The position numbers and the translations under genes are program-made. A stretch of 30,836 bases of DNA from Desulfobacteraceae bacterium UBA2245 (GTDB lineage: Bacteria; Desulfobacterota; Desulfobacteria; Desulfobacterales; UBA2245): assembly GCA_002347265.1 (NCBI GenBank), contig DDYB01000021.1:1791-32626 (forward strand), in the 5' to 3' direction. The notes under the pieces are model-generated. The model had not been told where the DNA came from. It did no database searches and saw only the letters and a program-made list of their open reading frames with translations. This document shows positions 9,470 to 16,642 of this stretch, one piece after another; positions within the stretch are counted from its first letter, which is position 1, and each line of letters opens with the position of its first letter.

Positions 9470-9952
9470 CTATTTCATCAGATAAAATCCAAGTTCTCTC
9501 GGGATGATCTGAGTAGCAAACTGGGAACCGATAAATCGCTCTTTTACCGTTCTTACCGAAACCTGGACTGATATTTTAGACCGGTTGGCATTATCCAGCG
9601 TGAAGTCAAGATCCAATACATCGCCGACCTCGGGCACGATCTGGTTCAATACCGTAAAGCCGATGCCTCCCCCGGAAAGATCCCGGACGACGATATCCGT
9701 AACCTTTCGAGTTCTCAGGTTGCGCATCGTACCGGCGAGTCGCACCTTTTTACGATAATGCTTGCGGAATTCAAGGCAGACGAGGAATCCCTTGCCGCAT
9801 GTGCATCGCGTTTTAAGGATTTTTTTGTCGGTTGAGAGTTTTTCTGCGGAAACGGTGGCTGTATAACCACAGTACGGACAACAGATCGTTGCTTTATTTT
9901 CCTCGTTCACATATACATTTATTGATTTCGTAGATGCTTCCTTCTGACTCAC
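9470..9952 (-). CDS. PilZ domain protein with N-terminal zinc-ribbon-like motif
   Basis: A 160-residue cytoplasmic protein starting at a GTG with AAGGA about 8 bases upstream. Residues about 23-57 hold CPYCG and, 25 residues on, CTCG, resembling the MJ0042-type zinc ribbon. The rest is a PilZ domain, with the c-di-GMP binding signatures RKKVR at about 67-71 and DLSGGGIGF around 90-98. PilZ proteins are c-di-GMP receptors that change motility, exopolysaccharide or transcription. The gene is monocistronic, converging on the DUF748 gene with 21 bases between the stops. A possible source of its ligand, the GAF-GGDEF cyclase, is 12 kb away in the window. The target of this effector is not apparent. 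Confidence 0.85.
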   Translation of the reverse strand: MSQKEASTKSINVYVNEENKATICCPYCGYTATVSAEKLSTDKKILKTRCTCGKGFLVCLEFRKHYRKKVRLAGTMRNLRTRKVTDIVVRDLSGGGIGFTVLNQIVPEVGDVLDLDFTLDNANRSKISVQVSVRTVKERFIGSQFATQIIPRELGFYLMK

Positions 9953-10115
9953 AGCGCTTTTCCTTTCGATTGATGATCGGCTTGGACCGACAGATGCACC
10001 TTTCCGATCCGGGGCTTGGGAACCCTGATTTTAGTTTTTAAATAGTATTGTAAAATAAATCAATACCGAATAGCTTCTTTTTTTGTTTTTGAGCATTTTG
10101 AAAATCAGCAGAATA

Positions 10116-10141
10116 GGCGCGAAACCTTTTTAGAAGCGCCC
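10116..10141 (+). other. First hairpin of the antiporter leader
   Basis: GGCGC at 10116-10120 pairs with GCGCC at 10136-10140 around a 15-base loop. There is no T-run directly after it. It lies 31 bases upstream of a second hairpin with a T-run, in the spacer between the divergent PilZ and antiporter genes. It could act as an alternative or stabilising structure in a 5' leader; that is inference. Confidence 0.3.
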
Positions 10142-10170
10142 GGGCTTTTACTTTTGCGAAAAAAAATCGC

Positions 10171-10205
10171 CGCAGAAAAGAGATTTTACGGGTCTGCGTT
10201 TTTTT
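10171..10205 (+). terminator. Terminator-like hairpin in the antiporter leader, possible attenuator
   Basis: CGCAGA at 10171-10176 pairs perfectly with TCTGCG at 10193-10198, followed at once by seven T (10199-10205). This is an intrinsic terminator pattern on the plus strand, ending only 29 bases before the ATG of the first antiporter gene. No plus-strand gene ends nearby (the DUF748 stop is over 700 bases upstream, with a minus-strand gene between). It therefore looks more like a leader attenuator than a gene-end terminator. The second hairpin GCGA/TCGC (10156-10159 / 10167-10170) abuts it. Confidence 0.5.
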
Positions 10206-10234
10206 GAGCGCATCCGGCCGGATACGGATGAACG

Positions 10235-11419
10235 ATGAAGACCGTTTTTTGTCTTTTGATGATCATTTTTCTTGCCTTCAGCGGCTATCATTTGTCGTTT
10301 CGGCATTTCAAGCTTCCTCTTGTCGCAAGGAAGTTTTATCTGACCGGGATTGAGTTTCTGTTTTTAGGCCTGCTGATTGGTCCGGAATTTCTCAATATTG
10401 TCGATCAAAAAACTTTGAACAGCCTCGAACCGCTGATATCGCTGCTGCTCGGCTGGATCGGCATGCTCTACGGATTTCAGTTTGAACTGGCAAAGCTTCG
10501 GCGATTTCCCGTTGAACTGCTTCATGCGGCGGTTGCGGAAGGGCTGTTCACGCTGGTCTGGATGTTCGGCTGGATCTATTGCGCGCTTTCATTCTTTGCG
10601 CAGATATCTTTTCCCGTTAAAATGTCGATCTGCATTGTCCTTTCGGCCGCTGCCGCCTGCACGGCCCAGACAGGCCTGGCACTGTGGACCTCTTTCCAGG
10701 CAGTTCCACGCCAGAAGATGATCATCCACCTGCGCTATATTTCCGGAATCGACGGAATGGTCGGGTTGCTTGCGTACGGCGCGGTGTTTTTCTTTTATCC
10801 CGGTACGGAAAATATTCAACCGATTGGACAATTTTTTGTGGTTGCCGGCATCAGCGCAGGAATTCTGCTGCTGTATCTTCTGTTTACGGCGGTTCGTCTG
10901 GAAAGGGCGGAACTGGTTCTCATCGTGGTCGGAATGACGGTGCTGACCAGCGGCATGGCGTCTCTGGCAAACTTTTCATCCCTGATCATCAGTTTTGGGG
11001 TCGGTGTCTGTCTGGTCAACTTTTTGCGCGACAAGGAGCGGATCTTTAATTTGCTCGTTTCGGTGGAAAAACCGGTTTATCTGCTGATGCTGTTGTTTCT
11101 GGGCTTGAACTGGCGCTTCGACCTGATCTGGTATCCCGTTGCGGCCGCGGGATACTTTCTGTTCCGGTTCAGCGGAAAATTTTCAGCCGGATGGCTGCTG
11201 ACCCGGAGCAATCCCGGGTTCAGACCGCATCCGTATTTTTTCGGATTCGGACTTCTGGATTGGGGCGGTTTACCCATGGCCTTTTTGCTTGAATTTTCAA
11301 GAGGATTTCCGGATACCGCAACCGGCCATGCCGTCAGCGTGGCATTGACGGCGCTGGTCATCAACGAGGCGCTGAGCGGCCCGCTTGCAGGCCGGTTGTT
11401 GCAGCGGGACGGATCATGA
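10235..11419 (+). CDS. Cation:proton antiporter-like membrane protein (CPA family), first of a pair
   Basis: A 394-residue protein made of about 11-12 hydrophobic segments with no cytoplasmic nucleotide-binding domain. Near the N-terminus, residues about 36-52 (LTGIEFLFLGLLIGPEFL) match the first helix pair of Kef/NhaA-like exchangers. A membrane aspartate at D173 (SGIDGMVGL) sits where CPA exchangers have their transport aspartate. The family exchanges Na+ or K+ for H+. Its stop overlaps the start of the next antiporter gene (ATGA type, 4 bases), showing co-translation. Divergence from well-known antiporters is considerable, so substrate and even activity are uncertain. A terminator-like hairpin lies just upstream of its start. 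Confidence 0.75.
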   Translation: MKTVFCLLMIIFLAFSGYHLSFRHFKLPLVARKFYLTGIEFLFLGLLIGPEFLNIVDQKTLNSLEPLISLLLGWIGMLYGFQFELAKLRRFPVELLHAAVAEGLFTLVWMFGWIYCALSFFAQISFPVKMSICIVLSAAAACTAQTGLALWTSFQAVPRQKMIIHLRYISGIDGMVGLLAYGAVFFFYPGTENIQPIGQFFVVAGISAGILLLYLLFTAVRLERAELVLIVVGMTVLTSGMASLANFSSLIISFGVGVCLVNFLRDKERIFNLLVSVEKPVYLLMLLFLGLNWRFDLIWYPVAAAGYFLFRFSGKFSAGWLLTRSNPGFRPHPYFFGFGLLDWGGLPMAFLLEFSRGFPDTATGHAVSVALTALVINEALSGPLAGRLLQRDGS

Positions 11420-12759
11420 AAGATAAAGGCAGGGATATTCTTCTGAGCGGCATCATTTTGTGCGTCCTGGCCATTCTGGCCCTGTGGGCCAAAAGCCTGG
11501 ATCCGGGTTCCAGCTGGCAGCGGGCCGGTCTGGCGGATTTTACCCTGGGATTTGTGCTGCTGGCTGCCCATGTAAGCGGACGTCTGGTCAAAACCCTTCG
11601 TATGCCGATGATCAGCGGCTATGTGGTCGCCGGGGTTCTGGCCGGGCCATTTGTCAGTGGTTTCCTGACCCGGGAAATGACCGAAAACCTGAAACTGTTC
11701 GATGATCTGGCGTTGAGCTTTATTGCGCTTTCAGCAGGAGGCACTCTTCATGTTAAGGCTCTCGGAGAGCGTTTCCGGTCGATATTCCTCAACGTGATAT
11801 TGCAGACCGTTATTGTATTTTCATCGGTTTTCGGTGCCGTCTGGATCTGTAGCGCCTGTTTTGGATTTACAGCTCATCTGAGCCGGCTTCATATAATTTC
11901 TTTGGCCGTGCTTCTGGGCGTGGTCGCCATAGCGAGGTCGCCATCCTCCGCGATTGCCATCATCAGCGAATGCCGGGCATCGGGACCGTTTACCGAAACC
12001 GTTCTCGGGGTGACGATCGTTATCGACGTCATTATTATCGTGCTCTTCACTCTGGCTTTGACGGCGATTCAGATGTTTTTTTCCGGCGGACCCGGAGATT
12101 TCAGTACCCTGATTGCACTATGCGGCGAAATTCTCGTTTCTCTTGTGATCGGGGCATTAATCGGCCTGGGAATTTCATTTTATATCTCACGGGCTGGGCA
12201 TGACCTGACCTTGTTTCTGCTGTTGACCGGGTTTGCCGTAACCAAGATATCTCAGTGGCTCGGCGGTTTCATGCTGGCAAATTTTCAACTGGCCCTGCAT
12301 CTGGAACCGCTGCTGATCTGCATGAGCGCGGGATTTGTTGTTCAGAATTTCGGGCGCGCCGGATTTCAATTCATAAAAAGTCTTGATCAGGCGGCGCTGC
12401 CGGTCTTTGTGCTGTTTTTTTCCCTGGCAGGCGCGTCTCTGGACCTGAACGCACTGAAAGCGTGCTGGCCCATGGCCCTGTTTCTGGTGGTGATTCGGGG
12501 GGCGGGCATTGGAGTGGCCGCCTGGACAGCGGGCAGGATCAACCGCGATCCTTCGCCTCATCTACATAATGCCTGGATGTCTTATCTGACGCAGGCCGGA
12601 GTTGCTATCGGCCTTGCCCAACTGGCTCAACGCCAGTTTCCAGAAATAGGCATTTATCTGACAACGATGGTTCTGGCTGCCGTCGCCGTGAATCAACTCG
12701 TTGGTCCCATACTGTTCAAAATTGCCCTGGAACGTGTCAATGAGGCCGGAACCCGGTAG
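11416..12759 (+). CDS. Cation:proton antiporter membrane protein (Kef/CPA2-like), second of a pair
   Basis: A 447-residue, 12-13 helix protein of the Na+/H+ exchanger superfamily. The first antiporter helices after an extra N-terminal helix read PMISGYVVAGVLAGPFVSGF (about residues 68-87), a classic Kef/CPA2 pattern. The buried aspartate D204 lies in VTIVIDVIIIV. There is no TrkA-N (RCK) domain, so unlike KefB/KefC it cannot bind NAD or glutathione itself. The gene overlaps the previous antiporter-like gene by 4 bases, and both have similar helical plans, so the two products may form a heterodimer. CPA proteins are usually homodimers, so this is inference. It converges on the PII-like gene with 24 bases between stops. 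Confidence 0.83.
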   Translation: MKDKGRDILLSGIILCVLAILALWAKSLDPGSSWQRAGLADFTLGFVLLAAHVSGRLVKTLRMPMISGYVVAGVLAGPFVSGFLTREMTENLKLFDDLALSFIALSAGGTLHVKALGERFRSIFLNVILQTVIVFSSVFGAVWICSACFGFTAHLSRLHIISLAVLLGVVAIARSPSSAIAIISECRASGPFTETVLGVTIVIDVIIIVLFTLALTAIQMFFSGGPGDFSTLIALCGEILVSLVIGALIGLGISFYISRAGHDLTLFLLLTGFAVTKISQWLGGFMLANFQLALHLEPLLICMSAGFVVQNFGRAGFQFIKSLDQAALPVFVLFFSLAGASLDLNALKACWPMALFLVVIRGAGIGVAAWTAGRINRDPSPHLHNAWMSYLTQAGVAIGLAQLAQRQFPEIGIYLTTMVLAAVAVNQLVGPILFKIALERVNEAGTR

Positions 12760-12783
12760 CGACAGTCTTTCTGGAAACGGCTT

Positions 12784-13194
12784 TCAATTGTGTTCGCGTT
12801 TTTCTTTTATCGGCCGGCCGATCTTTTTTTCCATGCGGCGCTGTTGTTCGCCGTCATCGATTTCCCGACCCAGCCGGTTAAATTGATCCAGAGAAATAAC
12901 GAAATAAACTCCCTGATGCGGTGTACCGGCTTTACGGCAAAGCGCTTCCAGAAAGGCAACGGCTTCATCGAGAATGCCGGACGTTTCGATGACGGTAAAA
13001 ATCGTTTTGTTGTGCCGCATTCCGCCGCTGGCCAGGCTCCTGAATCCGGCGAAGATCGGAACGTGATGGCTGATGTACTGGAGAGAGTCCGTGCTCTCAA
13101 TCACCGTTGCCCCGGTAACGCCGAGGTCCAGCCAGCCCGTGATCAGCTCGTCGAGCAGTTCTTCGTCATTAATCACCACAATCAGCAGATTCAC
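12784..13194 (-). CDS. PII-like small signalling protein
   Basis: A 136-residue protein beginning MNLLIVVINDEELLDELITGWLD. Its alternating beta-strand and helix pattern (GVTGATVIEST at about 25-35, then NKTIFTVIE at about 62-70) is that of the PII/DUF190-like superfamily, a trimeric ferredoxin-like fold that binds nucleotides or other small effectors. It lacks the canonical GlnB T-loop tyrosine, so it is not a nitrogen regulator in the strict sense. The C-terminal tail (about 110-136) is strongly charged. The start is a GTG with AAAGG upstream. It is the last gene of a minus-strand unit after the PTS IIA gene (18-base gap) and converges on the antiporter pair. Assigned from pattern, not from a signature motif, so moderately sure. 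Confidence 0.63.
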   Translation of the reverse strand: MNLLIVVINDEELLDELITGWLDLGVTGATVIESTDSLQYISHHVPIFAGFRSLASGGMRHNKTIFTVIETSGILDEAVAFLEALCRKAGTPHQGVYFVISLDQFNRLGREIDDGEQQRRMEKKIGRPIKEKREHN

Positions 13195-13212
13195 GGTTGC
13201 ACCTTTGGCCGC

Positions 13213-13683
13213 TCAATGAAAGGCCATATGATTTTCGATATTTTCGATGGCATCTCGAAGCTTTTTTGCGTCTGTTTCGGTCCGTACCGCGTTCAGGAAA
13301 TCCGCATTCTTGCAAAGCCTTGATATTCCGGCCAGAATTCTGAGATGAAGCGACCGGTTGCTTTCCGGAATGATCAGCGCCAGAACGATATCGACAGGAA
13401 GGTTGTCGATGGCCTCGAAATCGACCGCCCTGGCCAGCCGTATCAGTATGACCGTTGCCTCCTCGACGTCGGCGCACGTCGTGTGGGGAAGAGCGATACC
13501 TCCGCCCACTCCGGTGCTCATCATGTTTTCCCGTAAAACCAGTCCCTGATAAATGGACTCCGAATTCTGAACGATGCCGGTATGCTGGCAGGCGTCGGCC
13601 ACATAGCGCAAAATCCTGTCTTTACTGGAGAGCGCCAGACCCAGGAAAACGTTTTCCGGAGAGAGGTATTTCCAAATTTTCAT
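13213..13683 (-). CDS. PTS IIA (IIA-Ntr/fructose type) domain protein
   Basis: A 156-residue stand-alone PTS EIIA type 2 domain. The phosphorylatable histidine is H67 in GGGIALPHT, and the later VDFEAIDNLPVDIVLALIIP strand region is typical. No IIB, IIC, EI or HPr gene is present, so it is probably a regulator like PtsN (IIA-Ntr), which in enterobacteria controls K+ transport proteins through its phosphorylation state. AAGGAG about 10 bases ahead of the ATG at 13683 fixes the start; an open frame up to 13806 overlaps the Smr gene and is spurious. It sits between the Smr gene (22-base gap) and the PII-like gene (18-base gap) on the minus strand, facing the two antiporter genes. Confidence 0.87.
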   Translation of the reverse strand: MKIWKYLSPENVFLGLALSSKDRILRYVADACQHTGIVQNSESIYQGLVLRENMMSTGVGGGIALPHTTCADVEEATVILIRLARAVDFEAIDNLPVDIVLALIIPESNRSLHLRILAGISRLCKNADFLNAVRTETDAKKLRDAIENIENHMAFH

Positions 13684-13705
13684 AAGGACTTTTTCTCCTT
13701 CGAAC

Positions 13706-13978
13706 TTATGGACATTTGAGCGTGACGAGAGTGGCGCCCCATCCGCCGGCCTCGGGCGGAGCATCGGCAAACGCTTCAACCATCCGTGAAGCGCTGAGGA
13801 GCGCATGGACCCGCCGTTTCAGGATTCCGCTTCCCTTTCCGTGGATGATGCGAACCTGGAAAATTTGTTTCCGAACACATTCGGAAAAATAATCCTCGAG
13901 AAGAGACGGCACTTCGGAGGCTTGAAACGTATGAAGATCCAGCGTGTCTTCGATGGGAATGCGTATAAGGTTCTTCAC
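13706..13978 (-). CDS. Small Smr domain protein
   Basis: A 90-residue protein that is little more than one Smr (small MutS-related) domain. LDLHTF at about residues 13-18 and IIHGKGSGILKRRV at about 44-57 are the two hallmark motifs, and the C-terminal GWGATLVTLK is typical as well. Smr domains are nucleases acting on DNA or RNA; stand-alone forms in bacteria include ribosome-rescue endonucleases, but the substrate of this one is unknown. The start is a GTG at 13978; the frame stays open upstream but has no common start codon there. It is the first gene of the Smr-PTS IIA-PII-like unit, divergent from plsY. Functional connection to signalling proteins is not evident. Confidence 0.83.
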   Translation of the reverse strand: MKNLIRIPIEDTLDLHTFQASEVPSLLEDYFSECVRKQIFQVRIIHGKGSGILKRRVHALLSASRMVEAFADAPPEAGGWGATLVTLKCP

Positions 13979-14118
13979 AGCAGCCGCCGATGTAACAGGG
14001 TGGATGGGAATGTTGTGTTGATGCTTGATAAGCGACGTTGTTTCATATATTTATTTGAATACCAACCGGGAGCGCATTCGTCAAGACGATGCGTCCCGAA
14101 GCCAACCGGGAAGACGAT

Positions 14119-14757
14119 ATGCGGACGAATGAAGTTCTTATCGGCGCAGGATTGATGCTTGGGGCGTATCTGCTGGGATCCGTCTCATGGGGAATCTTGT
14201 TTACCCGGCGCCTGAGTTCCGTGGATTTGATGCAGGGCGGAAGCCGGAACATCGGAGCTGCCAATGTCGCACGGACGGCCGGCGCAAAGCTCGGCGCATT
14301 GACGCTGGCCGCCGACATGCTCAAGGCGGCATTGCCGGTATGGATTTTCTTCGCGCTGACGGATAGTGAAAACATCGGCAGGCAATACTGGGGGATTCTG
14401 GTTGCCGCCGCTGCCTTTTTCGGTCATCTGTTTCCCGTTTACAGCGGGTTCAAATTCGGCGGCAAGGGCGTGGCCACGGCGGCAGGTGGGTTTTTGGCGC
14501 TGGCCCCAAAAGCCCTTGGCCTGGCCGTGCTGGTTTATATTATAGCGGTTGCCGGATTCCGGCGCGCTTCTATCGGATCACTTGCCGCTTCGGCGGTTTT
14601 GCCGTTTGCCGCGTGGATGGTGTACCGGTCTTTCGCAATAACCGGATGGGCGCTGGTCGCCGCGGTATTCATCTGGATGCGCCACAGAGACAATATTGCG
14701 CGGATCATTGCCGGCGTCGAGCCGGAATTCAGATTCCCGTCCAGAAAGGCTCGATAG
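14119..14757 (+). CDS. plsY: Acyl-phosphate:glycerol-3-phosphate acyltransferase PlsY
   Basis: A 212-residue integral membrane enzyme that transfers an acyl group from acyl-phosphate to glycerol-3-phosphate, the first step of phospholipid synthesis. Three family motifs are visible: LLGSVSWG near the N-terminus, GSRNIGAANVAR (phosphate loop) at about residues 36-47, and GGKGVATAAG at about 114-123. About five to seven membrane helices are present, and the length fits PlsY (about 200-215). I chose the ATG at 14119 because GGGAAG lies 6 bases upstream; an ATG at 14089 would add ten residues without a good ribosome site. It is monocistronic, divergent from the Smr unit and convergent with ispH. 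Confidence 0.93.
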   Translation: MRTNEVLIGAGLMLGAYLLGSVSWGILFTRRLSSVDLMQGGSRNIGAANVARTAGAKLGALTLAADMLKAALPVWIFFALTDSENIGRQYWGILVAAAAFFGHLFPVYSGFKFGGKGVATAAGGFLALAPKALGLAVLVYIIAVAGFRRASIGSLAASAVLPFAAWMVYRSFAITGWALVAAVFIWMRHRDNIARIIAGVEPEFRFPSRKAR

Positions 14758-14812
14758 CCTTATGGAAAGCAATCTTGCTTGGATGAATTGATGAATGAAA
14801 AAATAACAGGCT

Positions 14813-14832
14813 AAAGTCTTGTTAAAGACTTT
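14813..14832. repeat. Perfect hairpin across the ispH stop codon
   Basis: AAAGTCTT at 14813-14820 and AAGACTTT at 14825-14832 form a perfect 8-bp stem with loop GTTA. It straddles the ispH stop between the convergent plsY and ispH genes. Low GC and no T-run directly after it on either strand make it a weak terminator; it could protect the mRNA 3' end. Confidence 0.4.
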
Positions 14833-15655
14833 CGATCGCCCGCCGGATTTCCTTGATGATCCAGTTCGGAGTCGACGCGCCGGCGGTCAGCCCGATGCGC
14901 CGAAACGATTTCAACTCGTTGAGATCCAATTCGTTTTCCGTTTCGATATGAAAAGCGGGCTTTCCCTGCTGGCGGGCGATTTCGGCAAGCCGTTTCGTAT
15001 TTCCGCTGTTGTATCCTCCCACGACAACCACCGCATCCACCGAACAGGCCAGTTGTTTGACCTCTTCCTGCCGTTTGGCGGTTGAGTCGCAGATCGTGTC
15101 AAAGATCTTATAATGCGGAAAGTATTCCTCGGCCCAGCTTTTAATGCTTTCAAAAAACAGTGTGTTCTGGGTGGTCTGGGCCACGATGATGGCGCTTCTA
15201 AAAACAGGCAGGTTGCTTAGATCTTTGATGTTGTCGACAACATAGGCATTTTCTCCGGCAAATCCCTGAAGGCCGATCACCTCCGGATGATTCCGGTCTC
15301 CGATGATGATGGAGGCGTACCCCTGGCGGGAATGATGCGAAATGATGGTCTGCACCTTGATCACCCTGGGACAGGTAGCGTCCAGAACATTGAATCCGGC
15401 TCTCTCCAGGCGGGCTTTGGCCTGCGGCGGAACGCCGTGGGCGCGGATTAAAAGGGTGCCCTCTCCGTGTTCAGGAATCTCTTCGATCGCGGATATTCCT
15501 TTTTCTTCAAGCAGACTCAAGACCTGGGGATTGTGAATCAAGGGTCCGTAAGTGTAAAATGGACCATGGAAACGCCGGGGAAGATTCAGCGCCAGTTCCA
15601 CGGCACGGCTGACTCCCATGCAGAATCCGGCGGTTTTGGCGAGCAGTATTTCCAT
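14822..15655 (-). CDS. ispH: 4-hydroxy-3-methylbut-2-enyl diphosphate reductase
   Basis: A 277-residue iron-sulfur enzyme, the last step of the MEP isoprenoid pathway, converting HMBPP to IPP and DMAPP. The three cysteines that hold the 4Fe-4S cluster are visible: C12 in GFCMGVSRA, C95 in DATCPRV, and the third in DTICDST at about residues 185-191. The conserved THGxP-like loop reads RAHGVPPQ. Length fits the short bacterial form with no S1 fusion. It follows parB by 36 bases on the minus strand, so parA-parB-ispH could be one transcript, an unusual but likely incidental link. The upstream ribosome site is weak. Confidence 0.95.
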   Translation of the reverse strand: MEILLAKTAGFCMGVSRAVELALNLPRRFHGPFYTYGPLIHNPQVLSLLEEKGISAIEEIPEHGEGTLLIRAHGVPPQAKARLERAGFNVLDATCPRVIKVQTIISHHSRQGYASIIIGDRNHPEVIGLQGFAGENAYVVDNIKDLSNLPVFRSAIIVAQTTQNTLFFESIKSWAEEYFPHYKIFDTICDSTAKRQEEVKQLACSVDAVVVVGGYNSGNTKRLAEIARQQGKPAFHIETENELDLNELKSFRRIGLTAGASTPNWIIKEIRRAIESL

Positions 15656-15691
15656 AAGGAATTTAAGGGGAAAGCTTTTTGTTCCGAAGGT

Positions 15692-16603
15692 TCAGAAGTT
15701 TCGGATGTTGATCAGCAGGCTGATCAGGCGGTCCAGATCTTCGTTGCTGAAAAATTCAATTTCCACCCTGCCTTTTTTCCCTTTGCGGTTAATCCGGACC
15801 TTGGTGCCGAAGTGTCGGGTCAGTTCTTCGCCAAGGCTTTCCAGATATATTTCTTCCGATGTTTTTTGGGGTTCTTCCGGTTCAGGACTGGCTGTTTTAA
15901 GCCGTTTGATCAACGCCTCGGTTTCCCTGACGGACAGGCCTTTGGAAATGACGGTTCGCCATGCGGCAAGCTGATGGGCAGCGGTTTCGGCGCCCAGTAT
16001 GGCGCGGGCGTGTCCCATGCTCAGCGTGCGGTTGACGATGCTATCCTTTATCGGTTCGGGAAGCTGGCGCAATCGCAGAAAATTGGCAACCGCGGAACGG
16101 CTTTTCCCGACTCTGTCGGAAACCTGCTCCTGGGTCAGATTGAATTCAGCAATCAAACGCTGATAGGCTTCCGCTGTTTCCAGAGGGTTAAGATCTTCCC
16201 GCTGAATGTTTTCGATGATGGACAGCTCCAGCAGGCGGGCTTCGGAGACGTTTTTCACAACCACAGGAACCTGATTCAGCCCGGCCATTTTAGCGGCCCG
16301 CAGTCGCCGCTCTCCGGCTACCAGTTCATATCCCTGGTGGTCTTTTCGAACGATCAGCGGTTGGATGATGCCCTGTTCCCGAATCGACTGGCACAGTTCC
16401 GCCAGTTCTTCTTCCGGGAAGTTCCGGCGCGGCTGATACCGGTTCGGGCGGATCAGATCGATGCTGCACTGAAAATACTCCGCCGTTTTGTCTTCAAAGT
16501 CTCCGATATCCGGGATTAACGCATCCAGCCCTCTTCCAAGGGCTCTTTTCTTTTTCTTTGCGGTTTCCAATTCCTGCGGGATTGAAACTGAATCTTTGTC
16601 CAT
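15692..16603 (-). CDS. parB: Chromosome partitioning protein ParB
   Basis: A 303-residue ParB/Spo0J protein that binds parS sites and slides on DNA as a CTP-dependent clamp to drive origin segregation. The N-terminal peptide KKRALGRGLDALIPD (about residues 16-30) is the ParA-stimulating tail. The CTP-binding motif VAGERRLRAAKMAG lies at about 95-108, a helix-turn-helix (LTQEQVSDRVGKSRSAVANFLRL) at about 135-157, and a C-terminal dimer region ends the protein. It follows parA by 39 bases on the minus strand. AAGG about 7 bases ahead of the ATG supports the start. No parS-like TGTTTCACGTGAAACA sequence was seen in the window. Confidence 0.95.
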   Translation of the reverse strand: MDKDSVSIPQELETAKKKKRALGRGLDALIPDIGDFEDKTAEYFQCSIDLIRPNRYQPRRNFPEEELAELCQSIREQGIIQPLIVRKDHQGYELVAGERRLRAAKMAGLNQVPVVVKNVSEARLLELSIIENIQREDLNPLETAEAYQRLIAEFNLTQEQVSDRVGKSRSAVANFLRLRQLPEPIKDSIVNRTLSMGHARAILGAETAAHQLAAWRTVISKGLSVRETEALIKRLKTASPEPEEPQKTSEEIYLESLGEELTRHFGTKVRINRKGKKGRVEIEFFSNEDLDRLISLLINIRNF

Positions 16604-16642
16604 TGACAGCCTTAAATTAACGGAGGTTTAGGGAATGCCCGA

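Noticed and set aside
13683..13806. A longer N-terminus for the PTS IIA protein
   Set aside because: It would overlap the Smr gene by 100 bases and lacks family character, while AAGGAG marks the start at 13683.
15467..16519. A 350-codon plus-strand frame across ispH and parB
   Set aside because: Shadow of parB and the start of ispH, both of which have clear motifs; composition of the shadow is unlike a real protein.
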